Origin: CAYNFT01 sp964396535
GTDB lineage: Bacteria > Chloroflexota > Dehalococcoidia > Dehalococcoidales > UBA2162
Direction: 5' to 3'
DNA: 42,830 bases
Assembly (NCBI GenBank): GCA_964396535.1
Contig: CAYNFT010000006.1
Coordinates: 1-42,830, forward strand
A program made the position numbers and the translations under genes. Below, piece by piece: positions 16,837-25,355 of this stretch. Within the stretch, counting starts at the first letter, position 1, and the number at the start of each line of letters is the position of its first letter. The notes under the pieces were generated by a model. That model was not told the origin of the DNA. It was given only the letters and a program-made list of their open reading frames with translations, and made no database searches.

Positions 16837-17610
16837 TTAACTATTAGTTTTCGACTTCATTCTCTGTTGATGCAGGAGTCCAAGTGGTTCCGGGTATACA
16901 ACATTCTGGCTTCTACCTGAAAAAAATAGCATAATGAGACCCAGTAATAGCACGACGACTCCCACCATAAGATTACCCGCACCGACTATGAATAACAGGG
17001 CGAACTCTGTCCCGACTACTAAGTGTATATCCAAGCCGGCAGAGCCGTCTTCATTCATGAGCACTAGCGAATGGCGATCCGGTTCAGGCTCCCACGTAAG
17101 ATTATGTGTTCCTGCGCCACAAGTTGATTCAGCCCAAAATGCTTGCGAAGTGGGGCCTCCGGGCACAATGCTGCCAGTGTGATTTTGATAATTCGCGCGA
17201 CTGGGAAGTAGGCATAAACCTGTTATTTCATCATACTCAACACCGCTTAAATAGGCGTCAATGTCAGCTTCTCTGGCTACTCCTATGAATATTTGATTCG
17301 GGGAATTATTGATTGAACCTTCTACCTTAAAAGTGGTCAAACCAACCATTTCCCTTACCCCAAAAGGAGTGGTCAAATCAACCTTTTCCCTTCCCCCATA
17401 TATATCGATACAGTCGGGTCCTAAAACAATAGCATAGGAATCCCTTTTAATCTGAATTATCCATGTAGAAAAAAACCCTTCGCTATCCTTAGTCGTACTA
17501 TTCGACAATAGACATATTCCTCCACCCACAAGAAAATAAACGGATATTAGTAAACCGATAATACCGAAGACACGAAATATTTTTTTACTGTGCTTATGAA
17601 GGAACCTCAT
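16837..17610 (-). CDS. Unrecognised membrane-anchored protein
   Basis: I do not recognise this 257-residue protein. It has a hydrophobic segment at about 12-34 (IIGLLISVYFLVGGGICLL), a soluble, probably extracytoplasmic middle of about 165 residues, and a second membrane segment at about 205-233 ending in a short basic cytoplasmic tail. The middle part has HNLTWEPEPDRHSLVLMNEDG, of the kind seen in beta-rich domains that report or bind at the surface. The start is an ATG with GAGGGTGA just upstream, so it is a credible gene. It is divergent from the M20 operon across a large palindrome and may share its control. Confidence 0.7.
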   Translation of the reverse strand: MRFLHKHSKKIFRVFGIIGLLISVYFLVGGGICLLSNSTTKDSEGFFSTWIIQIKRDSYAIVLGPDCIDIYGGREKVDLTTPFGVREMVGLTTFKVEGSINNSPNQIFIGVAREADIDAYLSGVEYDEITGLCLLPSRANYQNHTGSIVPGGPTSQAFWAESTCGAGTHNLTWEPEPDRHSLVLMNEDGSAGLDIHLVVGTEFALLFIVGAGNLMVGVVVLLLGLIMLFFSGRSQNVVYPEPLGLLHQQRMKSKTNS

Positions 17611-17653
17611 AATTCACCCTCTACGAGGTTGTAAAGATCATATCTATAGCAAT

Positions 17654-17698
17654 TTATACAGTTATATTAACATATCGTATGTTAATATAACTGTATAA
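17654..17698. promoter_or_regulatory. 21-bp perfect AT-rich palindrome between divergent genes
   Basis: The arms 17654-17674 (TTATACAGTTATATTAACATA) and 17678-17698 are exact reverse complements around a TCG centre. Each outer edge carries a -10-like hexamer: TATAAT at 17694-17699 rightwards and TATAAA leftwards. The site is therefore well placed as an operator over divergent promoters. No T-tract follows, so a terminator is unlikely. A second TATAAT at 17751-17756 lies nearer the M20 gene. Confidence 0.7.
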
Positions 17699-17786
17699 TA
17701 TCTATTCGGAATTGCGCAATGTTTCCGTAGAAATCCTGCTGCTATTGGGCTATAATAAAAATTACTTTGTTTATTCTATAAGTAAT

Positions 17787-18959
17787 ATGGAGATAAAAAA
17801 AGTAAAAGATTTAGTCGTAAATGAGGTAGAAGCTCGCCGTAATCAGCTTGGTGAACTCTCTTTGAAAATCCACTCCAACCCCGAACTGGGTTTTCAGGAA
17901 GTCAAAGCAGCCGGATGGTTGACCCGATACCTGGAGGAGAATGGCTTCTATGTAGAACGGGGTATCTGCCAGCTACCAACTGCTTTTAAAGCAAGCTACG
18001 GAAACGGAAGGCCAGTTATCGCTATTCTGGCTGAGTACGATGCTCTGCCTGACCTTGGCCATGCCTGTGGTCACAATATAATAGCTACCTGCGCCGTTGG
18101 TGCTGGAGTAGCTTCTAAACTGGCTGTTGACCAGTTTGGAGGCAGTATTCTGGTTATCGGCACACCGGCTGAGGAGCTATACGGCGGTAAAATAATAATG
18201 GCAGATAGGGGAGCCTTCGACGATTTAGATGTAGCCATGATAGTACACCCGGGGACAAGTGATATTGCCACTACCCAGATGCTTGCCTGCCAGGGCTTGC
18301 ATATCGAGTTCTTTGGCAAGGCAGCCCACGCCGCTGCTTCGCCAGAGGAAGGAATAAATGCTCTGGAAGCCATGCTCCAATCTTTTACTGCCATTAATTC
18401 GCTGCGCCAGCACATCAGGAGTACTGCCCGCATCCACGGAATCATAACCGATGGCGGAGAAGCAGCTAACGTTGTTCCGGTTCACAGCGCTGGAAGCTTT
18501 ATAGTACGTGCCATGGATAATGCCTACTTAGACGAACTAAAGGAGAAGGTTCTTAATTGCTTTATCGGGGCGGCTACCGCCAGTGGCGCCCGTCTGCAAT
18601 ACAAGTGGGATGAGGTATGCTATGCTCCCATGCGCAATAATTTAGCTCTAGCCCAACTATTTGCCCAGAATATGCAGTCCCTAGGACGCAGTGTTTCCCT
18701 CTCCGACCCCGAACACGCCTTTGGCAGCACTGATATGGGTAATATCAGCCAACTAGTGCCCAGCATTCACCCCTTTGTCGCCATAGCCGAGAAAGAGGTA
18801 CAGGTCCATTCGCCTGAATTCGCCTCGGCTGCTGCCTCAGATAGAGGCATCAAGGGAATGCTTGATGCTGCTAAGGCTCTAGCGATGACTGTAGTTGATA
18901 TGGTAGCCAATTCTGAGACACTATCCAATATCAAAGAGGAATTTGAGCAAGCGAAATGA
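17787..18959 (+). CDS. M20-family amidohydrolase (AbgB/aminobenzoyl-glutamate hydrolase-like)
   Basis: This is a zinc-dependent peptidase/amidase of the M20 family. Metal-ligand motifs are intact: LAEYDALPDLGHACGHN, in which the Cys and the two His are the M20D-type ligands, and GTPAEE with the catalytic Glu pair. A dimerisation domain (GKAAHAAASPEEGINALEA) follows and a late His ligand is near residue 350. The substrate is unknown. Homologues cleave N-acyl amino acids or aminobenzoyl-glutamate. The frame is open from 17712, but the ATG at 17787 begins just before the conserved helix and gives 390 residues. It heads an eight-gene operon and its stop overlaps the next ATG by four bases. Confidence 0.87.
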   Translation: MEIKKVKDLVVNEVEARRNQLGELSLKIHSNPELGFQEVKAAGWLTRYLEENGFYVERGICQLPTAFKASYGNGRPVIAILAEYDALPDLGHACGHNIIATCAVGAGVASKLAVDQFGGSILVIGTPAEELYGGKIIMADRGAFDDLDVAMIVHPGTSDIATTQMLACQGLHIEFFGKAAHAAASPEEGINALEAMLQSFTAINSLRQHIRSTARIHGIITDGGEAANVVPVHSAGSFIVRAMDNAYLDELKEKVLNCFIGAATASGARLQYKWDEVCYAPMRNNLALAQLFAQNMQSLGRSVSLSDPEHAFGSTDMGNISQLVPSIHPFVAIAEKEVQVHSPEFASAAASDRGIKGMLDAAKALAMTVVDMVANSETLSNIKEEFEQAK

Positions 18960-19963
18960 TTAAGATAGGCATTCCCAGGGCATTACTCTACTACCAGTAC
19001 TACCCCATGTGGAAAACCTTCTTTGAGGAACTGGGGGCAGAAGTGGTGGTTTCACCGCCAACTACCCGGGCTATGTTAGCCGAAGGTTCAGCTCGAGTAG
19101 TAGCTGATACCTGCTTACCAGTAAAGGTGTTTCTGGGTCATGTTCTTTCCCTGGTAGAGAAGTGCGACTGGATTTTTATTCCGGCTATCCGTAGCGTGCA
19201 AAGTAAGGTTTATAACTGCTCGAAGTTTCTCGGCTTACCCGATATGACAAAAGCCGTTATTCCTGAATCTCCTCCAATCCTGGATATAGATATCGATATC
19301 AACAAAGGAAAGGGCGAGCTTTATAAAGCTATTTATAAACTGGGACGGCATTTTAGCTGGAATCCATTTAAGGTCAGGAAAGCCGGCCTAGTTGCCTGGC
19401 AGACCTATCTGAATTATCGAGAGTTAATGTCCAGTCGAAAATTAACACCACCCGAGGCTATAGCAAAACTATCGGGCTCAGATGGAGAAGAGCCCAAAAC
19501 GTCTTCCTTCCACCCAGCTTCAGCACGAGCCACCATCGCTCTCATTGGTCACCCGTACCTCATCTACGATGAATTTATAAACCATCGCCTTATCCACCGA
19601 CTGGAGCAGGCCGGTAACAGGGTGTTAACCCCGGAGGTGGTCGCCGCCCAGGAGCTTGAATCGGCGATAAACAGACTCACCGGCAGAGCCTACTGGACAT
19701 ACGAAGAGGAAGTTGTTGGCGCTGGCGGGCACTACTTGCAAAGTGGAGCCGATGGTGTTATTGGTATAATGGCTTTTGGTTGCGGACCTGATTCGCTAAT
19801 GATGGACACGGTACGCCGGCAATCAGCCAGGCTAAAGGCTACTCCCTTCATGTGTCTCACATTAGAGGAGCACACTGCTGAAGCTGGTGTAGTTACCCGG
19901 CTGGAAGCCTTCACTGATATGATACAGAGAAAGAAAAGGAAAGAGGCGAAAGTATGCGTATAG
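18956..19963 (+). CDS. 2-hydroxyacyl-CoA dehydratase-like protein, COG3580 type
   Basis: The 335-residue protein matches the CoA-enzyme-activase-associated family (DUF2229/COG3580), related to the D component of 2-hydroxyglutaryl-CoA dehydratases. It opens with IGIPRALLYYQYYPMWKTFF. Conserved cysteines occur in ADTCLPVK, VYNCSKFLG, MAFGCGPDS and FMCLTLEEHT, suitable for iron-sulfur binding. The ending EAGVVTRLEAFTDM recurs in the next gene. In many anaerobes these parts are fused in one very long protein, but here they are separate. The start overlaps the M20 stop (ATGA). The real reaction of this family is not established. Confidence 0.82.
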   Translation: MIKIGIPRALLYYQYYPMWKTFFEELGAEVVVSPPTTRAMLAEGSARVVADTCLPVKVFLGHVLSLVEKCDWIFIPAIRSVQSKVYNCSKFLGLPDMTKAVIPESPPILDIDIDINKGKGELYKAIYKLGRHFSWNPFKVRKAGLVAWQTYLNYRELMSSRKLTPPEAIAKLSGSDGEEPKTSSFHPASARATIALIGHPYLIYDEFINHRLIHRLEQAGNRVLTPEVVAAQELESAINRLTGRAYWTYEEEVVGAGGHYLQSGADGVIGIMAFGCGPDSLMMDTVRRQSARLKATPFMCLTLEEHTAEAGVVTRLEAFTDMIQRKKRKEAKVCV

Positions 19964-21054
19964 GCATACCCCATATGGGGAATTTGTATATACCTCTTAA
20001 AGCGCTATTTAACAGGCTTAATGTTGACTATGTAATACCGCCACTCACTAACCAGCGCACTCTATCTCTCGGAGTCAAATACTCGCCTGAAGGGTTGTGC
20101 GTACCCTTTAAACTGACTCTGGGCAACCTGATTGAAATCGCCGAATTAGGAGCTGATACCCTGATTATGCCTGGCGGTTACGGCACTTGTCGCCTGGGAT
20201 ACTACGCCAAGACACAGGAACAAATCCTTCACGACCTGGGGTACAATATAAAAATGATTCAGTTGGGAGTTTCAGAGCAGAAGTTTCTTGGTTTACTGAA
20301 AATAATCAAGCGTTTGGCGAACAACGCTTCCTGGCCCAAGATTATATCAGCCTTCCGCTTCGGTCTGAGAAAATTAAATGTCATTGACAGGATAGAGCGG
20401 GTGGTTCAAAAGGTACGACCTGTTGAGTTAGTTAAGGGTACAGCTAATCAAATATTTACCAAGGCGCTTGATGCCATTGACAAGGCCGATGATTATCGTA
20501 CCTTGAAAAAGGTTGAAACGGACTATCTTGACCAGCTTAATCAGGTAGCTAAAGACCCTGAGGCTAGACCGCTGATAGTAGGTATTACCGGGGAGTTCTA
20601 TGTAGTGCTTGAGCCCTTCTCTAATTTTGATGTGGAGAGTGAGCTGGGCAAACTGGGAGTAGAGGTAAGACGGACAACTTTTATCTCAGAATGGACCAAA
20701 TTCAGCATGTTCCTTAATCCACTGGGCATAAATGAGAAGGACAGGATTCACAAGGCAGCCTTACCATACCTTAAACGGGATATCGGAGGTGATGGCTGGG
20801 AATCGATAGGGGAAAAGGTGCTCCACAATAATGAGTATGATGGACTGGTACACCTGGCTCCTTTCACCTGTATGCCAGAGATAATAGCTCAAAATATCAT
20901 GCCTAAAACCAGAGAGAAAATCCCGGTGCTGACCATTATTTGTGATGAGCAGATAACCAAAACAGGTGTGCTAACCAGACTGGAAGCCTTCGTTGACCTG
21001 CTTGAACGCAAGCGGCGGGCAGGTAATCATAATCGACAAAGAGTAGCCGTTTGA
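19954..21054 (+). CDS. 2-hydroxyacyl-CoA dehydratase-like protein, COG3581 type
   Basis: This 366-residue protein is a paralogue of the previous one. It opens with RIGIPHMGNLYIPLKALF, has cysteines in EGLCVPFKLTLGN, GYGTCRLGYY, LAPFTCMPEII and TIICDEQ, and ends with the shared TGVLTRLEAFVDLL. It belongs to the COG3581 group that accompanies COG3580 and COG1924. Its start overlaps the end of its neighbour by ten bases, and the next gene follows after ten bases, so a complex is likely. I infer that the two proteins together hold an iron-sulfur centre energised by the downstream ATPase. The substrate is unknown. Confidence 0.82.
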   Translation: MRIGIPHMGNLYIPLKALFNRLNVDYVIPPLTNQRTLSLGVKYSPEGLCVPFKLTLGNLIEIAELGADTLIMPGGYGTCRLGYYAKTQEQILHDLGYNIKMIQLGVSEQKFLGLLKIIKRLANNASWPKIISAFRFGLRKLNVIDRIERVVQKVRPVELVKGTANQIFTKALDAIDKADDYRTLKKVETDYLDQLNQVAKDPEARPLIVGITGEFYVVLEPFSNFDVESELGKLGVEVRRTTFISEWTKFSMFLNPLGINEKDRIHKAALPYLKRDIGGDGWESIGEKVLHNNEYDGLVHLAPFTCMPEIIAQNIMPKTREKIPVLTIICDEQITKTGVLTRLEAFVDLLERKRRAGNHNRQRVAV

Positions 21055-21063
21055 GGAGAGTTT

Positions 21064-22038
21064 ATGGAAGCTTATCTGGGTATTGATGTTGGTTCGGTAA
21101 CTACCAAGCTAGCAGTGCTGGACGGAAAGGATGAGCTTATTACCCACGTCTACCTGCCAACCCAGGGTAAGCCTATTGAGATGGTGCAGCAAGGACTGGT
21201 GCAAATCAAAGAACGGCTGCCCGGAGATGTCGATATCTGTGGCGTGGCTACCACCGGCAGTGCGCGCTACCTGGCAGGGGTTATTGTTAATGCCGATTTA
21301 GTCAAAAATGAGATTACCAGCCACGCTACGGCTGCCCTGTTTTATTTCCCCGAGGTGCAAACCGTCATCGAGATAGGGGGGCAGGATAGTAAGATTATCA
21401 TTATCAGGGATGGGATTGTAACCGATTTCGGAATGAACACCGTGTGTGCTGCTGGCACTGGCAGCTTCCTCGACCACCAGGCGCTGCGTCTCAATTTGAG
21501 TATTGAGGAATTCAGTCAGCGAGCAATGAATAGCCAGACACCGGTGCGTATTGCCGGGCGATGTACGGTTTTTGCTGAATCAGATATGGTCCACAAGCAG
21601 CAGATGGGGCATCAAATTGAGGACATCCTCTACGGATTGTGCCAGGCATTGGTGCGCAACTACCTTAATAATGTTGGTTTGGGGAAAGAAATTAAACCGC
21701 CAATAGTATTTCAGGGCGGGGTTGCCTTCAACCGGGCTATAGTCAAAGCATTTACGGAAGAACTTGAGACCGAGGTTATCGTCCCACCCCACCACGAGGT
21801 TATGGGAGCAATAGGGGCTGCCCTGCTGGTAAAGGAAGAGATGGCAATTAGTAAAAATGGGAGTAAGTTTAAGGGGTTTGGCGTAAGTGAAGTAAAGTAT
21901 CACACCTCCTCCTTTGAGTGTAAAGGCTGCCCCAATCTCTGTGAGATAGCTCAAATATCAACTAACGGACAGATCCTTGCCCGGTGGGGAGGGCGTTGTG
22001 ACCTGTGGGAGAGAGTGCTAACTGAGGAGGCAAAATGA
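21064..22038 (+). CDS. Acyl-CoA dehydratase activase (BadF/BadG/BcrA/BcrD ATPase family)
   Basis: The 324-residue protein has the ASKHA ATPase layout of 2-hydroxyglutaryl-CoA dehydratase activators: GIDVGSVTTKLAVLD (phosphate 1), EIGGQDSK, the Cys-containing NTVCAAGTGSFLDHQA, AGRCTVFAESDMVH, and FQGGVAFN. Known members dimerise around one [4Fe-4S] cluster and use ATP to push low-potential electrons into the partner dehydratase (family knowledge). After about residue 275 it carries an additional Cys-rich tail (ECKGCPNLC, then GGRC) that could bind a further metal or cluster. It lies after the two dehydratase-like genes and overlaps plsX by four bases. Confidence 0.88.
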   Translation: MEAYLGIDVGSVTTKLAVLDGKDELITHVYLPTQGKPIEMVQQGLVQIKERLPGDVDICGVATTGSARYLAGVIVNADLVKNEITSHATAALFYFPEVQTVIEIGGQDSKIIIIRDGIVTDFGMNTVCAAGTGSFLDHQALRLNLSIEEFSQRAMNSQTPVRIAGRCTVFAESDMVHKQQMGHQIEDILYGLCQALVRNYLNNVGLGKEIKPPIVFQGGVAFNRAIVKAFTEELETEVIVPPHHEVMGAIGAALLVKEEMAISKNGSKFKGFGVSEVKYHTSSFECKGCPNLCEIAQISTNGQILARWGGRCDLWERVLTEEAK

Positions 22039-23030
22039 TAATCGCCGTTGACGCCGCCGGCGGGGAGTACGCTCCCCACGAAATAGTCAAGGGAGCCATC
22101 AAGGCGGCACGAGAGTATGAAGTGGAAATTGCCCTGGTGGGCAGGAAAGAGATACTCTATGTACTGGCTGGCCGTCATGCAGCGAAATTAGGCATGAAAA
22201 TCATTGACGCCGGCCAAGTGATAGGCCTTCACGAATCACCCATTGATGCAGTTCGAAGTAAACCAGACTCTTCAATAGTGTTAGGCACCAACCTGGTAAA
22301 GGACGGCTTAGCCACAGCCTTTGTCTCGGCAGGTAATACCGGGGCTGTATTATACTCGGCCCTGGTCAATCTGGGAAAGATAGAAGGCATCGAACGCCCG
22401 GCTATAGGCAGTCTAATTGGCATCAACACCACAACTCCGGTTCTCCTTATTGACTCCGGGGCTAATGCCGAGTGCCGACCCAACCACCTGGTTCAATTCG
22501 CCCAGTTAGGTTCAACTTATGTCAGGGAGATTTTTGACATCAGCTCTCCCAGTGTTGGCTTGCTAAATAACGGTGAAGAGGAAAAAAAGGGTAACCGTTT
22601 AGCCCAGGAGAGTCACCAACTGCTGAAGACAACCAACTTGAATTTTATCGGCAATGTAGAAGGCCAGGATATATCAGCAGGAACGACAAATGTCATCGTT
22701 ACCGATGGCTTCACCGGCAATATAGTGCTCAAAACAATGGAGGGCTTGAGTGCCACCTGGCTGTATTCTCTGGGTCAAGCCGGTCAGGTCTTCTCCAAAG
22801 CCTACAGCCTTCCATCACGAGCCTTGCACCGTGATATTGGTATGGATTCCTGGTCTAAAAGACTGGACTACCGGGAATCCGGCGGGTCATGTCTTCTGGG
22901 AGTAAATGGAAATATCATCATAGCCCACGGCCGCAGTCGGGCCAAAGCTATAAAGAATGCTATTGGTTTAGCCAAGCGGACCGCAGAACGAGGCATCGGG
23001 CAAAAAATTAAGGAGGAAAGCTATGAATAA
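22035..23030 (+). CDS. plsX: Phosphate acyltransferase PlsX
   Basis: PlsX converts acyl-ACP and phosphate to acyl phosphate, the acyl donor for PlsY in phospholipid synthesis. The 331-residue product keeps the family landmarks: IAVDAAGGEYAPHEIVKGA at the N terminus (usually AMGGDxAP), VSAGNTGA, DSGANAECRP, LLNNGEEEKKG, and TDGFTGNIVLK. The Met to Ala and Asp to Glu changes in the first motif are mild departures. Unusually it sits among redox genes and not with fabD/acpP. The four-base ATGA overlap with the activase gene implies coupling. The last codons overlap trxA. Confidence 0.9.
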   Translation: MIIAVDAAGGEYAPHEIVKGAIKAAREYEVEIALVGRKEILYVLAGRHAAKLGMKIIDAGQVIGLHESPIDAVRSKPDSSIVLGTNLVKDGLATAFVSAGNTGAVLYSALVNLGKIEGIERPAIGSLIGINTTTPVLLIDSGANAECRPNHLVQFAQLGSTYVREIFDISSPSVGLLNNGEEEKKGNRLAQESHQLLKTTNLNFIGNVEGQDISAGTTNVIVTDGFTGNIVLKTMEGLSATWLYSLGQAGQVFSKAYSLPSRALHRDIGMDSWSKRLDYRESGGSCLLGVNGNIIIAHGRSRAKAIKNAIGLAKRTAERGIGQKIKEESYE

Positions 23031-23349
23031 ACCCGCATCGGTAGATGATAGTAACTTTGAGCAGGTGGTGCTTAAGGCCGAGAAGCCGGTGCTGGTAGAC
23101 TTCTGGGCAGTCTGGTGTAAACCCTGCCTTATGGTTGCCCCAATACTAGACGAACTAGCTGAGGAGTATGACGGCAGGATAAGCATCACCAGGCTGGATG
23201 TTGACCAGAACCCAAAGACCGCTGCCAGATACAGTATAATGAGTATTCCCACCCTTCTTATCTTCAAAAATGGAGAGCCTGTCTCGCATATAGTTGGGCT
23301 CAGGCCCAAAGGAGAGCTAAAACGAAGTTTGGAGGGCGCTCTTGGCTGA
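23023..23349 (+). CDS. trxA: Thioredoxin with WCKPC active site
   Basis: The 108-residue protein has the complete thioredoxin fold: VDFWAVWCKPCLMVAP with redox cysteines 32 and 35, Asp26 in LVDFW, and the cis-proline loop MSIPTLLIF. The residue between the cysteines and the proline is Lys, where most thioredoxins have Gly (WCGPC). This could shift redox potential or partner choice. The gene overlaps plsX by eight bases and the following gene by eight. With trxB two genes downstream the reducing system is in one operon. Confidence 0.92.
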   Translation: MNKPASVDDSNFEQVVLKAEKPVLVDFWAVWCKPCLMVAPILDELAEEYDGRISITRLDVDQNPKTAARYSIMSIPTLLIFKNGEPVSHIVGLRPKGELKRSLEGALG

Positions 23350-23680
23350 GCATGATATTCAAATCACCATCATAAATGATAGTCGTCGGGTGGAGTGTGA
23401 GGCTGAGTGCGGGATAGATTGGTCTTCCCCGGAAGCCTTGACTTTAGCCACCCGGAGAATCAAAGACAGGTTTGGCGACAAAATACAGCTAGCCTACCTT
23501 GACCTGTCCAGAGGTGTGGATAATGACGTTACACTGAAGTGGAGTGAGGTAATCAAGAGTAAAAACCTCTTGCTACCACTGCTGCTGGTTAATGGTCAGC
23601 TTAGAATTTCAGGGCGATTTGACATTCGCCAGCTATTAGATACCGTTGAAGTTGAGATAGAGCTAGGGATCGGAGCATAA
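23342..23680 (+). CDS. Small unrecognised protein between trxA and trxB
   Basis: I cannot name this 112-residue protein. It begins at a TTG (GGAGGG five bases upstream) inside the last codons of trxA. Two cysteines lie near the N terminus (RRVECEAECGIDW). The C-terminal phrase LPLLLVNGQLRISGRFDIRQ resembles the end of thioredoxin-fold proteins, where a cis-proline precedes a substrate-facing strand. A redox-related thioredoxin-like role is therefore a reasonable guess, but there is no CxxC. The tight overlap with trxA and the six-base distance to trxB suggest it works with them. Confidence 0.65.
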   Translation: MAEHDIQITIINDSRRVECEAECGIDWSSPEALTLATRRIKDRFGDKIQLAYLDLSRGVDNDVTLKWSEVIKSKNLLLPLLLVNGQLRISGRFDIRQLLDTVEVEIELGIGA

Positions 23681-23685
23681 CGTTG

Positions 23686-24609
23686 ATGGACAAGCGCAAT
23701 TATGAGGTAGTGATTATTGGTGGTGGTCCGGCGGGACTTACCGCCGGGCTTTATACAGCTAGAGCCAGACTCAACAGCCTGCTCTTGGAAAAGGCGTTTA
23801 TCGGTGGTCAGATAACCAATGCCGAGCAGGTAGAGAACTTCCCTGGCTTCCCGGAAGGTATCAGCGGCTTTGACCTGGTCCAACTAATGCACCAGCAGGC
23901 AACCAAATTCGGATTAGAAATATTAACCGCCGAGGTTACTGGTATTGAGCTTAAAGAAGCTGAGAGAGTGATCAAGACTAATGAGGGGGACTTCACAGCT
24001 AAGGCGGTAATTATGGCTGGTGGCTCGAAACGAAACACATTGGGTGTACCTGGGGAAGAGGAGTTTACTGGTAAAGGAGTGTCTTACTGTGCTACCTGTG
24101 ATGCGCCTTTCTTTAGTGAGCAACCGGTAGCCGTAGTTGGCGGTAGTGATGCCGCTATTACCGAAGCTTTGCATCTAGCCCAGTTTGCCTCCAAAGTCAT
24201 GGTGATACACCGCCGTGACCAGCTCCGTGCCATCCGTATTCTACAGGAAAGAGCCTTCGCTGAGCCTAAAATAGAATTCCTGTGGGATACCACAGTTGAC
24301 AAGATTGAGGGTGAAGATTTCGTGAAAAGGCTCAGGTTAAATCAGGTGAAAACAGGGGGGAAGTCAACTCTGGAGATAGCTGGGGTATTTGTCTCTATTG
24401 GCTTTCAGCCAGATACCGAATACCTGAAAGGTATCGTGCCGCTGGATTCTGCTGGGCACATCATCACCAATGAGAAGATGGAGACAGAAATCCCGGGCAT
24501 ATTCGCTGCCGGTGATATACGCCAGGACTCAGCCCGGCAAGCAATAACCGCCGCTGGTGATGGAGCTACCGCTGCAATATATGCCCAACGGTTCCTCACC
24601 GAACAGTAA
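23686..24609 (+). CDS. trxB: Thioredoxin reductase
   Basis: This is the FAD flavoenzyme that reduces thioredoxin with NADPH. Features in order: the FAD loop GGGPAGLTAG (12-21), the redox-active pair Cys135-Ala-Thr-Cys138 in SYCATCDAPFF, the second dinucleotide fold GGSDAA with HRRDQLRA (the arginines favour NADPH), and the closing FAD motif GIFAAGDIRQDS. At 307 residues it is the low-molecular-weight bacterial type. A TTG one codon earlier is possible, but I take the ATG at 23686 with GGAG ten bases upstream. It is the last gene of the operon that starts with the M20 amidohydrolase. Confidence 0.94.
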   Translation: MDKRNYEVVIIGGGPAGLTAGLYTARARLNSLLLEKAFIGGQITNAEQVENFPGFPEGISGFDLVQLMHQQATKFGLEILTAEVTGIELKEAERVIKTNEGDFTAKAVIMAGGSKRNTLGVPGEEEFTGKGVSYCATCDAPFFSEQPVAVVGGSDAAITEALHLAQFASKVMVIHRRDQLRAIRILQERAFAEPKIEFLWDTTVDKIEGEDFVKRLRLNQVKTGGKSTLEIAGVFVSIGFQPDTEYLKGIVPLDSAGHIITNEKMETEIPGIFAAGDIRQDSARQAITAAGDGATAAIYAQRFLTEQ

Positions 24610-24657
24610 AGTTATATGCTATCTAACCTCAGCCCCTCTAAGCCTTTATGGAGTTCA

Positions 24658-25311
24658 TTAATTAGCGGAGTTTTCCTCTTTAGGCCCTTCTTCAGGTGGA
24701 GCAGCTCCTGCAGGGGCTTCAGCTTCAACCTCAGCTTCGACTTCCTCTATTTCCTTCTCTACAAATCCGGCACTAATCTTTACCACTAGTTGTTCCGGGT
24801 TGTCTAAAACAGTAATCCCATCATCCAGCCTGATGTCCTCTACATGAATAGCCTGCTCTGCTTCAGTCAGGGTACTTATATCTAGCTCCACCCTGCCGGG
24901 AATTTCATCAGGGAGACATTCAATTGTCAGACTATTAAGTTCGTGTGCCAGGAAATTCTCTTTATATCTCAAAGCTGGTGCTTCCCCAACCAGAACGATA
25001 GGGACCTCCACCCTTATTTTCTCTCCCATCCTCACCTGATAGAAATCTACATGAAGCAACTCATCGGTTCGCGGTTCTCTCTGGACTTCACGAACCATCA
25101 CATTTCTTGCTTCCTTGGTTTCGTCAAGTTTGAGGCTGACAATTCCCGTCTTACCCACCCGAGCCAGGACATGCTTAAGCTGTGCCGTATCACACTGCAA
25201 TGGCATTGGCTCAACATTGCGACCAAAGAGATGCGCCGGAGTAAGCCCCTGACGGCGCAGAAACTTGACCTTTTTCCCCAGAATCCCTCGAATATTAGCT
25301 GATAGTTCCAT
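24658..25311 (-). CDS. rplY: 50S ribosomal protein L25 (general stress protein Ctc type)
   Basis: L25 binds 5S rRNA in the large subunit. The protein has about 217 residues and is the long Ctc/TL5 type. An N-terminal L25 domain (GKKVKFLRRQGLTPAHLFG, then VMVREVQREPRTDELLHVDFYQV) is followed by a beta-barrel C domain and an acidic Glu/Ala/Pro tail. I use the ATG at 25311, since GGAAGGTGG lies at the right distance. The GTG at 25320 would lie inside that site. It is convergent with trxB and has its own extended -10 promoter at 25347-25355. Confidence 0.93.
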   Translation of the reverse strand: MELSANIRGILGKKVKFLRRQGLTPAHLFGRNVEPMPLQCDTAQLKHVLARVGKTGIVSLKLDETKEARNVMVREVQREPRTDELLHVDFYQVRMGEKIRVEVPIVLVGEAPALRYKENFLAHELNSLTIECLPDEIPGRVELDISTLTEAEQAIHVEDIRLDDGITVLDNPEQLVVKISAGFVEKEIEEVEAEVEAEAPAGAAPPEEGPKEENSAN

Positions 25312-25346
25312 CGAATCCACCTTCCAAACAGAATTAGCACTAGCCC

Positions 25347-25355
25347 ATTATACCA
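25347..25355 (-). promoter_or_regulatory. Extended -10 promoter for rplY
   Basis: On the minus strand TGGTATAAT lies 36 bases before the rplY ATG: a consensus -10 with the TGn extension. No good -35 is at the usual distance, which an extended -10 can tolerate. The longer word AATCTGGTATAAT recurs exactly upstream of hicB (27253-27265). Confidence 0.55.
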
